From assembly GCA_025935195.1 (NCBI GenBank), contig JAICVS010000017.1, positions 1 through 48,104 of the forward strand: a DNA stretch of 48,104 nucleotides, in the 5' to 3' direction. Source of the DNA: Ktedonobacterales bacterium (GTDB lineage Bacteria; Chloroflexota; Ktedonobacteria; Ktedonobacterales; JADMIN01). Under the pieces are notes generated by a model that was not told where the DNA came from, did no database searches, and saw nothing but the letters and a program-made list of their open reading frames with translations. The position numbers and the translations under genes were made by a program. This document shows, in pieces, positions 24,775-32,251 of the stretch (position 1 is its first letter; every line of letters begins with the position of its first letter).

Positions 24775-25570
24775 GCTGCGTGACGCCCTCCTGGGGTTGA
24801 AGCTCCGGCAAGCGGAACAGTGTGTTCGCGTTGCGTGTGGTCAGATCGGCCAATTCCTCGAAGCGCAGGCCGCGCAGCTCCGCCATCCGCCGCGCCACCA
24901 GCGCTACGTGCCGCGGCTCGTTGCGCTTGCCGCGGAAGGGCGGGGGTGTCAGGTATGGGCTGTCGGTCTCGACGAGGATGCGCTCGGCGGGCGCCCATGC
25001 CGCGACCTCGGCCAGCTCGACGTTCTTGGCGAATGTCACCGGCCCCGCGAAGGAGAGGTAGAAGCCTAGGCCGAGCGCATCCTGGGCCATGGTCTTGTCG
25101 CCGATGAAGCAGTGGAAGACGCCGCGCACGCCGCGCGCGTGCGCGTGCAGCATCGCCACCATCTCGGCATGCGACTCGCGGTTGTGCAGGATCACCGGCA
25201 GGTCAAGCTCATGCGCCAGCGCGAGCTGCGCCTCCAGCGCCGCGAGCTGGGTCGCACGCGGGGAGAGGTTACGGTAGAAGTCCAGGCCGATCTCGCCAAT
25301 CGCGACTACGCCCGCCGTGCGGGCCAGCGCGCGCTGGCCCGCTAGCGCCTCGTCCGTCAGCGTTGCCGCGTCGTGCGGGTGGGTGCCCACGCCGGCGAAG
25401 AGGCGAGCGGGATGGGCGGTGGCGAGCGCGACGGCCGCGCGGCTCGTCTCCAGGTCGATCCCTGGCACGACGATGCGCGCGATCCCATCGGCGAAGGCGG
25501 CGGCGATCACGTCCTCGCGATCGCGGGCGAACTGGGGCATTTGTACATGCGCGTGGGTGTCAGTCAGCAC
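24761..25570 (-). CDS. TatD-family metal-dependent hydrolase
   Basis: A 269-residue TIM-barrel amidohydrolase-type nuclease. The metal-binding DTHAHVQM at the N terminus, AIGEIGLDFYR, VILHNRESH, the FHCFIGD histidine and LVETDSPYLTPPPFRGKRNEP all fit TatD/YcfH. Members act as 3'-5' exonucleases on DNA or RNA, or as deacylases on D-aminoacyl-tRNA, so substrate is uncertain. I use the GTG at 25570, because GGGAGGAG lies six nt before it and the barrel begins at once; an ATG five codons upstream has no such site. It is the first gene of a two-gene unit with the CysRS-like ligase, driven by a strong promoter at 25633-25662. Confidence 0.87.
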   Translation of the reverse strand: MLTDTHAHVQMPQFARDREDVIAAAFADGIARIVVPGIDLETSRAAVALATAHPARLFAGVGTHPHDAATLTDEALAGQRALARTAGVVAIGEIGLDFYRNLSPRATQLAALEAQLALAHELDLPVILHNRESHAEMVAMLHAHARGVRGVFHCFIGDKTMAQDALGLGFYLSFAGPVTFAKNVELAEVAAWAPAERILVETDSPYLTPPPFRGKRNEPRHVALVARRMAELRGLRFEELADLTTRNANTLFRLPELQPQEGVTQHASL

Positions 25571-25632
25571 CGAGTCTCCTCCCATCGCCGCGCGTCCCAG
25601 GCGTGGCGCCCCGCGTGCCGCCGGCACAGAAA

Positions 25633-25662
25633 AGTATAGGTGTCGCGGGATCATGCTGTCAA
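25633..25662 (-). promoter_or_regulatory. Sigma-70-type promoter for tatD and the CysRS-like gene
   Basis: On the minus strand, a perfect TTGACA (25657-25662) is followed after 18 bp by TATACT (25633-25638). It lies about 63 bp upstream of the tatD GTG. The -35 box overlaps the stop codon of a gene remnant, so the promoter may have been joined by deletion. Confidence 0.72.
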
Positions 25663-25799
25663 ATGTGAAGCATGGGCGTTATAGACGCGTGATGTGTTGA
25701 GGCAGATAGATGAATCGTGATTCCCGCGGTTTGGCGTTTCACCTGCTTGGCGATTGCGCCGTCCAGATTCTCATCCACCAGGAACCGGGGCTTGCGCAT
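25659..25799 (-). pseudogene. Truncated DUF5615-like (PIN-like) toxin remnant
   Basis: A 46-residue frame starting MRKPRFLVDENLDGAIAKQV resembles the N terminus of DUF5615/PIN-like toxin proteins (FLVDENL then an amphipathic helix). After about 23 residues the similarity ends and the frame runs on in unrelated sequence to a TGA within the tatD promoter. Full-length relatives are over 100 residues and carry further acidic motifs that are missing here. No antitoxin is recognisable upstream. I read it as a deletion remnant; the match is by memory of the family, not by search. Confidence 0.4.
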
Positions 25800-25889
25800 G
25801 CCTGCGTCGTCCCGCTCCGCCACCGCTTTTCTCTGCATTGCTCATCCTCGCGCTGCTCGTCTCCATCCCGCTTCAGTTGAGCTCACTAT

Positions 25890-26174
25890 ATGACTGGAGG
25901 CGAACATGATATAGGGCGCTTGTTCCTGTTGATAGTGCCAACAGCTTCCGCTATGCTTGCTCTGCTCTCAGCGGTGGGCCATCCCCGTTCGGCGACCATC
26001 TACCACTGGATCGGCATTTACGGATACTCCTCCTCCGGGGATGTCACGAAGTACGCCGATTCGATTTCGGGAGATTCGTGGATCTGGCCGTGGGCCGTGA
26101 ATGTGCCCCCATACAACAGCATCTCCAGCGTCAGCATGACCACGTTGCTCAATCAACGGGGGTTCGTCTGGTGA
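25890..26174 (+). pseudogene. Remnant of a C39-like peptidase (C-terminal half only)
   Basis: A 94-residue frame. Its C-terminal 55 residues look like the second half of a papain-fold C39-like domain: HWIGIYGY with H39, and D57 in KYADS, 18 residues later. In the intact C39-like protein at 46801-47937 the equivalent HYITILGY has H308 and its aspartate D326 exactly 18 residues later, and both proteins end in a G-aromatic-aliphatic-W tail. The catalytic cysteine half is absent and replaced by about 35 unrelated residues after an in-frame stop at 25878. No ribosome site precedes the ATG. The stop overlaps the next start as GTGA, a vestige of translational coupling. Confidence 0.6.
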
Positions 26175-27442
26175 GCAGATCCGCTTTACGTATGGGTGGG
26201 CGTCCGCCCACCCATGCCGCCCTCGGCCTGCTGTTGCTGTGCCTCGTGGCGCAGTGGCTCCTCGCCGGTTGCAGCCTCACCGCACAGCCGCCACGCGCGA
26301 ACAGGACGCCGACGGCGACATCACTACCACGTTTCGCTACGGCCACCGCCACACCCGCGCCGCTCCCGGCTCTCTCGCTGCGCTCCGCGTGGGGCGATGT
26401 GGCGATCAGCAGATTGCCGACCGACCTGGGCGATAACCGCGTCTTCGTCTTCGAGAACACCGTCACGCTGGACGGCCAGTGGCTGGTGGGGGTGAGCGAG
26501 CCGCGCGACTTCCTCAGCAACACGACACGCCTGTCGTACCTCACGCTCTACAACATCCACACACAACAGATGATGCGGCTGCGCGCGCTGCTGCACCCGC
26601 AGAGCCAGGTGATCGGCGCCTCGATTGACGACCACTGGCTGGCCTGGTCCGAGGCGGCCGATCAGCCATCCTTCTTCGACTGGACGATGTTCGTGCTCAA
26701 CCGTGACACCGGACAGGTCTCCGAGCTGGCGCGCGCACCGCGCGCCAACGGTCAACCGGCTCCTGGCCCCAGCACGCCGCCGGTGGTCGATCAGGGGCAT
26801 GTCATCTGGAGCCAGCCGCTCGCGCCGATCACACCGGGCGACGATGCCAGCCTGAACAACATCGTCGTGCGCCTGGAAGACCTGGCGACCGGGAAGATCA
26901 CGACGCTGGCGACCAGGGCGGGCGAGAGCGTGCTCGCCTGGCCTTGGGCGGCCTGGGGGCAGATCACCACGATCACGAACGGCGCGGCGGGACACGTCAC
27001 GGTGCGGAACCTGGTCACGGGGCGCGAGGTGCAGTTGCAACAGCAGCCAGCGACGATCGCGCTGAACGGAGGGAGCGTCGCCTACGACGACCTCACCTCC
27101 GTCTACCTGATTGACGACCTCACGCGGGGCGATGCCGGCGCGGTGCGCGTGGCCACCGCCGCCAACGAGGGGGAGCATCTGGAGTTCGTGACGCTCAACG
27201 ACCGGCTGGTCACGTGGGTTCAGCAGAGCGCCCAGCCGCCGGTGTGGGATCGGCGGCTGCAACGTATGGTGATCCTGCCAATCGCCAGCGGGCTGAGCGA
27301 CGGCTGGGTGGGCGGGCGCACGCTTCTCTGGCCCCAGGCGGAGCCGCAAGGCCAGCAGGACCAGGACGAGCGGAACGGCCTCATTCCCACGCCGACGCTC
27401 AATGTCATTGACACAACGACGCTGCCCAGCACGCCTCCATAG
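26171..27442 (+). CDS. Lipoprotein with predicted beta-propeller domain, unknown function
   Basis: A 423-residue protein. The N-terminal signal ends in a lipobox (LLAGC near residue 34), so it should be lipid-anchored outside the membrane. A linker rich in P, T and A follows to about residue 75. The rest has repeated W- and aspartate-rich blade-like strands (GQWLVGVSEP, DHWLAWSEA, GHVIWSQP, VLAWPWAAWG, GSVAYDD, DRLVTWVQQ) of a TolB/WD40-like propeller. I see no catalytic motif. The GTG at 26171 overlaps the stop of the peptidase remnant. The pairing recurs at 45.4-47.9 kb, which suggests the lipoprotein once worked with the peptidase. Confidence 0.75.
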   Translation: MSRSALRMGGRPPTHAALGLLLLCLVAQWLLAGCSLTAQPPRANRTPTATSLPRFATATATPAPLPALSLRSAWGDVAISRLPTDLGDNRVFVFENTVTLDGQWLVGVSEPRDFLSNTTRLSYLTLYNIHTQQMMRLRALLHPQSQVIGASIDDHWLAWSEAADQPSFFDWTMFVLNRDTGQVSELARAPRANGQPAPGPSTPPVVDQGHVIWSQPLAPITPGDDASLNNIVVRLEDLATGKITTLATRAGESVLAWPWAAWGQITTITNGAAGHVTVRNLVTGREVQLQQQPATIALNGGSVAYDDLTSVYLIDDLTRGDAGAVRVATAANEGEHLEFVTLNDRLVTWVQQSAQPPVWDRRLQRMVILPIASGLSDGWVGGRTLLWPQAEPQGQQDQDERNGLIPTPTLNVIDTTTLPSTPP

Positions 27443-27496
27443 CTGGATGCCGCATGGATGCCGCATGGAAACGTTACCCATGCGCTCGATGCGACG

Positions 27497-27522
27497 CCCT
27501 CTCGCCTCACGGGGCGAGGGGG
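27497..27522. terminator. Hairpin between convergent genes
   Basis: CCCTCTCGCC pairs with GGCGAGGGGG around a TCACGG loop (one T-G wobble). It lies between the convergent lipoprotein and membrane-protein genes and reaches the latter's stop codon. It shares the CTCGCC/GGCGAG core and a GGGTGA-type right flank with the hairpin at 4179-4203. Confidence 0.5.
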
Positions 27523-29345
27523 TTGGCGGGTGAGGATAGCCCCCCGCTGCTCGCGCCGGGCAGGCCCACGGCGCGCTGCGCCTCCCAGCGTGTCAGCGCC
27601 AGCGCCGCCGTCGTGAACAGGATCGGCACGCCAAGCATCACCAGCCCCAGGTGCGCCCACTCGCTCTGAATGAAGAGACCGGCGATGCGCGGCGCGAAGA
27701 GGCTGGTCGTGTGCGAGGAGAAGTACAGCACCTCGGTGGCCGCTACCATCGTGTAGCCGGCGTAGAGCAGCACGCGCGCGTAGCGCGGGAACGCGCGCCC
27801 GTCGGTGTTGGTGATCTGCTCGCCGGACGTGAGGAAGTCCCAGAAGAAGGCCAACGCCAGCAAGAGGCCCTGCGCGCTCGTCAGCGCGGCTGTGCCCGTC
27901 ACGCTGCCGTAGACGTTGAAGAAGATCGCCAGCGCGAGCAGGCTGCCGTCCAGCACGAACAGCACCGTCAGCAGCTCCGCCGCCCGCGCTGTCTCGCGGC
28001 GGAGCACGAGCAGGGCCAGCAGCGCTGCCAGTGTCACCAGCGCCACCGCCAGCTGCGCACTCGTCAGGTCCAGGGTCAGCGAGCGCGTGACCGGCAGCCC
28101 TACCGCGCGCGCCAGCAGATCGCCCGCGCTGCCGGCCAGATTTTGCAGCGCGAACGCGACAAAGACCATGCCGGTTACGGCCAGCGCGCCATACGAGCGC
28201 CGCCCGCGCAGCAGCAACGGCACGCCTACCAGCAGCCCCAGCGCCGCCGGCAGCAGGCCCGCCGCCAGCGCATCGCCCAGCACCACTTTGATCACCGGCT
28301 CCACGCCGATGGAGAGCAGTGTCGCCGCCAGCAGCGTCCCATACGGGATCGGCGCGAGCGGCCAGACGCCCGCGCGCGCCAGCCGCGCCAGCCCGACGAA
28401 CAGCAGCGCCGCCAGCGCGTACGGCGCCGTGCCGAGCAGCAGCAGCGGGATCGGCTGCGCGACGCTCAGGTCGTCGATCACGTGCAGCACGCTATAGACC
28501 AGGATCGCCGCGGCTGTGCCGCCGGTCAGGACGAAGAGCGGCGCCGTGCCGAAGCGGCGGATGAGATAGGCGATGCGGCCCGTCACCACCTCGCCGGTCT
28601 CCGCGAAGTCCGTCCCGGAGAGGAAGGCCACCGGGATCAGCAGCAGATAGAGATCGCTGAGATTCTGCTCCAACACCAGCGCCAATGGATGTGTGTCGCC
28701 CGCGCGCAGGCTGGACGCGATCACCGGCCCGTAATAGCCGAGCAGCGCCACCAGCGCCAGCAGGAACGTCATCCCCGGCAGCACGCCGGCATGCCCGCCC
28801 GGTGTGTAGGGCCGCACGCGCACACGGTGCAGCGAGATTGCCAGCGCCCAGAGCCAGATCACGACTAGCGGCACCGCCTGCGCGATGCCCAGCGCCTCAT
28901 CGGCGCGGCCGGAGGTGATCAGGTTTGCCGGCGCCGCGCCCAGGAGCAAAGTGAAGACGGCCAGCACCAGCCAGCGCAGGCTCCAGTGGCCGTGGATGGC
29001 TCCGGTCAGCATGTAGGCCCATGCCAGGAGCAGCGAGGCGAAGCTAGCGAAGAAGATCAGCGCGGGGATGCGCACGGCCGGGGCGTCACCGCTGACGAAG
29101 GGTACTGGCAGCGGCGAGAGGCCCAGCCCGATCAGCGTCGCCACCGCGACGAGCTGGGCGAAGGTCAGCAGCACGGCGAGGCGCATCGTCCAGTGCAGCG
29201 TGCGCAGCGCGATCAGCCGGTGGGCGAACGACTTGAGCGGCCCATCCCACCATGGCGCGTGCTCAATCCCGCCCGCGCTCCGCTCGCCGGCCGGAGCGGC
29301 CATCGTCGCGCTCCCCGCCGCCGATGGTCTCCCAGATTGCAACAT
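27507..29345 (-). CDS. Large polytopic membrane protein, unknown function
   Basis: A 612-residue protein with about 15 predicted hydrophobic segments between residues 45 and 580, including a short hydrophilic stretch near 225-245 (SGTDFAETGEVVTG). Loops are short and the composition is rich in A, L and V. I recognise no transport or enzyme motif. The ATG at 29345 follows GGGGAGG by six nt, and a promoter with TATACT lies upstream. It diverges from holA and converges with the lipoprotein gene. No operon partner is visible, so no role can be proposed. Confidence 0.75.
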   Translation of the reverse strand: MLQSGRPSAAGSATMAAPAGERSAGGIEHAPWWDGPLKSFAHRLIALRTLHWTMRLAVLLTFAQLVAVATLIGLGLSPLPVPFVSGDAPAVRIPALIFFASFASLLLAWAYMLTGAIHGHWSLRWLVLAVFTLLLGAAPANLITSGRADEALGIAQAVPLVVIWLWALAISLHRVRVRPYTPGGHAGVLPGMTFLLALVALLGYYGPVIASSLRAGDTHPLALVLEQNLSDLYLLLIPVAFLSGTDFAETGEVVTGRIAYLIRRFGTAPLFVLTGGTAAAILVYSVLHVIDDLSVAQPIPLLLLGTAPYALAALLFVGLARLARAGVWPLAPIPYGTLLAATLLSIGVEPVIKVVLGDALAAGLLPAALGLLVGVPLLLRGRRSYGALAVTGMVFVAFALQNLAGSAGDLLARAVGLPVTRSLTLDLTSAQLAVALVTLAALLALLVLRRETARAAELLTVLFVLDGSLLALAIFFNVYGSVTGTAALTSAQGLLLALAFFWDFLTSGEQITNTDGRAFPRYARVLLYAGYTMVAATEVLYFSSHTTSLFAPRIAGLFIQSEWAHLGLVMLGVPILFTTAALALTRWEAQRAVGLPGASSGGLSSPANPLAP

Positions 29346-29397
29346 GGCCGCCCTCCCCACATCCGCTCGCTATCCGCCGGCAAGGAGCCGTGCCGAT

Positions 29398-29427
29398 AGT
29401 ATACACGGCTGCTGAGCCGCTTGGCAC
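29398..29427 (-). promoter_or_regulatory. Promoter for the polytopic membrane protein gene
   Basis: On the minus strand GTGCCA (29422-29427), 18 bp spacer, then TATACT (29398-29403). It is about 53 bp upstream of the ATG. The same GTGCCA-18-TAT pattern occurs before the UbiB-family gene at 33966-33995. Confidence 0.55.
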
Positions 29428-29468
29428 ATGGATTCATCAGGAGTCACGGGATTCACGCGGCGAGGCGA

Positions 29469-29497
29469 TTGCGGCGCGGGCGGCGGCCGCGTACAAT
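29469..29497 (+). promoter_or_regulatory. Promoter of holA, apparently giving a leaderless mRNA
   Basis: TTGCGG (29469-29474), 17 bp, then TACAAT (29492-29497). The ATG begins only 6 bp after the -10 box, where transcription should start, and there is no ribosome site between them. The transcript would therefore begin at or next to the start codon. Confidence 0.5.
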
Positions 29498-29503
29498 GCG
29501 CGC

Positions 29504-30589
29504 ATGTTTCTGCTTTTTCATGGACCCGACGAGTTCTCGGCGCGCGAAGAGCTGGCGCGCGTGCGGCAGGCGCACGACTTCAGCCACAACGTGGACACGT
29601 TCGCGGGCGCGGATGGCGATCTGAGCGCGATCCTCACGACGTGCGACACGGTGCCGTTCCTGAGCGAGCAGCGGCTGGTCGTCGTGGAGGGGCTGCCGAA
29701 GCGCCGCCGCGCCGCGAAGGGTGAGACGGGCGGCGCGGGCGAGACGGACGCGGGCGAGATGGACGCGGGCGAGGCCGCACCGGCGGCGAAGGTGGCGAGC
29801 AAGGGGAAGGGCAAGAAGGGCAAGGCAGCCGGCGGGCCGGATCCAAAGGCTTTCGCGCAAGGGCTGGCCGATCACGTTCCGCACCTGCCTGAAGCGACGG
29901 TGCTGGTCGTGCTGGTGGACGAGCCGCTGGAGGCGGGACATCCGCTCATGGCGGCGGCGCAGCGCCACGGGCGCGCGCGCCTCTTCACGCCGCCGAAGGG
30001 CGAACGGCTCGACGAGTGGCTCGTGAAGCGCGCGGGCGCGGCGGGTGTGCGCCTGGCCCCGGATGCGGCGCGGTTGCTGGCTGTGGAGGTCGGCGAGAAC
30101 CTACGGCTGCTCGCGGCCGAGGTGGATAAGCTGGCGACCTATGCCGGCGCGGGCGGGACGATCACGGCGAAGGATGTGCGCGCGCTCACGCCCGCCGCGC
30201 ATACGGCGCGCGTCTTCGACCTGACGGATGCGCTGGCGCGGCGCGACCGCACGCGCGCGCTGGCGCTGCTGCACGAGCTGCTTGCCGCTGGCGAGTCGCC
30301 GTTTGGCATCATCGCGCTGACGGCGTTTCAGACGCGCGCGTTGCTGCAGGTGAAGACGCTGGCGGAGCGCGGCCTGCGTCCATACGAGATTGCGCAGTCC
30401 GCCGGGATGGCGCCGTACGTGGTGGAGAAGTCGCTGCCGCTGGCGCGGCAATTCACCTTTGCGCAGCTCGAAGCGGCGCATCATGCGCTGCTGGATGTGG
30501 ATATGGCACTGAAGCACAGCCGCATGACGCCTGAGCTGGCGCTCGATCTGCTGGTGGTGGAGTTCGGCGCCGCTACGGCGAGCCGCTGA
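29504..30589 (+). CDS. DNA polymerase III delta subunit (HolA)
   Basis: A 361-residue clamp-loader subunit, which opens the sliding clamp for loading on DNA. MFLLFHGPDEFSAREEL opens the AAA-like domain I, with VPFLSEQRLVVVEGL; domain II holds GENLRLLAAEVDKLATYAG, and the C-terminal collar region ALVDVD-type helix ends in LALDLLVVEF. Family features are clear. Unusually, about 45 residues rich in G, E, A and K (GETGGAGETDAGEMDAGEAA, then KGKGKKGK) are inserted after residue 68 in domain I, partly from a 15-bp-type internal repeat. A TACAAT box lies just before the ATG, so translation may be leaderless. A glycosyltransferase gene follows. Confidence 0.85.
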   Translation: MFLLFHGPDEFSAREELARVRQAHDFSHNVDTFAGADGDLSAILTTCDTVPFLSEQRLVVVEGLPKRRRAAKGETGGAGETDAGEMDAGEAAPAAKVASKGKGKKGKAAGGPDPKAFAQGLADHVPHLPEATVLVVLVDEPLEAGHPLMAAAQRHGRARLFTPPKGERLDEWLVKRAGAAGVRLAPDAARLLAVEVGENLRLLAAEVDKLATYAGAGGTITAKDVRALTPAAHTARVFDLTDALARRDRTRALALLHELLAAGESPFGIIALTAFQTRALLQVKTLAERGLRPYEIAQSAGMAPYVVEKSLPLARQFTFAQLEAAHHALLDVDMALKHSRMTPELALDLLVVEFGAATASR

Positions 30590-30635
30590 ATCGCCGGGCA
30601 TGTTGCGCGTATGGATGCGAGAGGAGACGTGACCC

Positions 30636-32237
30636 GTGGCCCGCAGCAGCAGCGTCCGCCGCCCCGCTTCGGCTCCCGTTGGCCCACTCGGCTGGCTGCG
30701 CCGGCTGACGCTTCACGACCGGCTGGCGCTCGTCGTGGCGCTGCTGGCGCTGGCGCTGCGGCTCTGGCCGCTCGGCGGCGCGGCCACGGACTACGACGAG
30801 GGGGTGTACTGGCAGTCGCTGCGCGCGCTGGCGGCGGGGCATCCGCTGTTTCGCGAGGTGTTTAGCTCGCAGCCGCCGCTGTTCTTGCTCGGCCTGTATC
30901 CGTTCTATCTCGTGCTGGGCCAAAGCCTGGTCGCGGCGCGGCTCGCGGTCGTGCTCTATTCGCTCGCCGGGCTGGCCGCGATCTATTTCGCCGCGCGGGC
31001 TATCGCGGGACGCTGGGCGGGACTTGCGGCGTGTACGCTGCTGGCGGTGGATCCGCTGTACCTGCGCGTCTCGCACACGCTCCAGGCCGAGGCGCCGGCG
31101 CTGGCGTTCCAGCTCGCGTGTGTCGCGCTGGCGGCGGAAGCCGCGCGCAGGCCCGCGCGTAGCGATCGGCGGAGGCGCTGGCTCGCGGCGGCGAGTGGGG
31201 CGGCGCTGGGCCTGGGGATCATGGTCAAGCTCTTCGACGTGGTGGCGCTGCTGCCGGCGCTGCTCTATCTCGCCACGCCGCTCTACGCGGCGTTCGCCGG
31301 TCGTGACGGGAACATACGCCGCCCGGAGCGCGACGCGCTGCTCGCGCGCGCGCGGCTGATCCTGCCTGATGTCGGGCTATTCCTGGCGGGAATGCTGGCG
31401 GCGCTGCTGATCGTGCTGCTGCCGTTCATCGGCAGTTGGGGCGCGATATATGACCATGTGGTGCGCTTCCATCTCGCCGCCGCGTCGGCCGCAAATCAGG
31501 GCATAGGGTATAACGTCGCACTCATCTTGAATAACACGTTTTCGATGCTACCGGTTGCTGTGTTTGTCGTCGGGCCGCTGCTCGCCCTGGGCCGACCGAT
31601 CACGAAAACCCTTCCTCCGCTCGTGTGGTTGCTCGCCTCACTCGTGCTGCTGTTGCGGCAGCAGCCGTTGTTCGATCATCACGTGGCGCTGCTGATCCCT
31701 CCAGTGGCGCTGCTGGCGGGTATCATCGTGGGCGACGTCTTGAACGCGCCCGGCGGATGCCCGCACGCATGGCCACGGGGGGTGCTGAGGCACGAAGATA
31801 CAGGACTTCGCGTTTTCGCGATGGTGGGCTTCGCGTCGCTGCTGTTGCTCGTAATGAGCGCTTCTAGAAACGCATCCGCCGCCCAGCCCATCAGCGGCGA
31901 CCAGCGTCTGCTCTCCACCGCGCTCGAACGCCTCACCGTTCCCGGCGATGTGGTGGTGAGTGACGATCAGTATGTCGCGGGCCTCGCCGACCGCGATGTC
32001 GTGCCGCAGCTGGTGGATACGTCGGAGGTGCGCATCGCTACCGGCGAGCTGACCACGCGCCAGATCGAGGCGATCATCACGCAATCGGACGCGCGGGTGG
32101 TGCTGTTCGCCAGCGGCCGCTTCGACCGCCTCCCCGGCTTCCGCGCGTGGGTACGCGCCAACTTCACGGAGGTCGGCACCTTCGGCGGCGGGCGTGCGCT
32201 CTACATGAAGCAGCCTAGCGCGCCGGTGCCGGTGTGA
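30636..32237 (+). CDS. GT39/ArnT-like membrane glycosyltransferase
   Basis: A 533-residue GT-C fold protein. The first extracytoplasmic loop carries the acidic motif TDYDEGVYWQSLRAL, near residue 50, followed by a GHPLFREVFSSQPPLFLL stretch typical of ArnT/PMT-type enzymes that use polyprenyl-phosphate sugars. About nine to eleven hydrophobic segments follow, then a C-terminal soluble domain of 120 residues (GDVVVSDDQYVAGLADRDV). It is expected to transfer a sugar outside the membrane. GTG start; AGGAG lies upstream. The gene is 46 bp from holA, probably by read-through rather than function. Donor and acceptor are unknown. Confidence 0.82.
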   Translation: MARSSSVRRPASAPVGPLGWLRRLTLHDRLALVVALLALALRLWPLGGAATDYDEGVYWQSLRALAAGHPLFREVFSSQPPLFLLGLYPFYLVLGQSLVAARLAVVLYSLAGLAAIYFAARAIAGRWAGLAACTLLAVDPLYLRVSHTLQAEAPALAFQLACVALAAEAARRPARSDRRRRWLAAASGAALGLGIMVKLFDVVALLPALLYLATPLYAAFAGRDGNIRRPERDALLARARLILPDVGLFLAGMLAALLIVLLPFIGSWGAIYDHVVRFHLAAASAANQGIGYNVALILNNTFSMLPVAVFVVGPLLALGRPITKTLPPLVWLLASLVLLLRQQPLFDHHVALLIPPVALLAGIIVGDVLNAPGGCPHAWPRGVLRHEDTGLRVFAMVGFASLLLLVMSASRNASAAQPISGDQRLLSTALERLTVPGDVVVSDDQYVAGLADRDVVPQLVDTSEVRIATGELTTRQIEAIITQSDARVVLFASGRFDRLPGFRAWVRANFTEVGTFGGGRALYMKQPSAPVPV

Positions 32238-32251
32238 TAGTGAAATCTCGT

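Noticed and set aside
27651-28868. A 405-codon plus-strand frame opposite the polytopic membrane protein
   Set aside because: Composition dominated by R, Q, A and H with no hydrophobic segments or domain; the minus strand has the clear membrane protein and a ribosome site.
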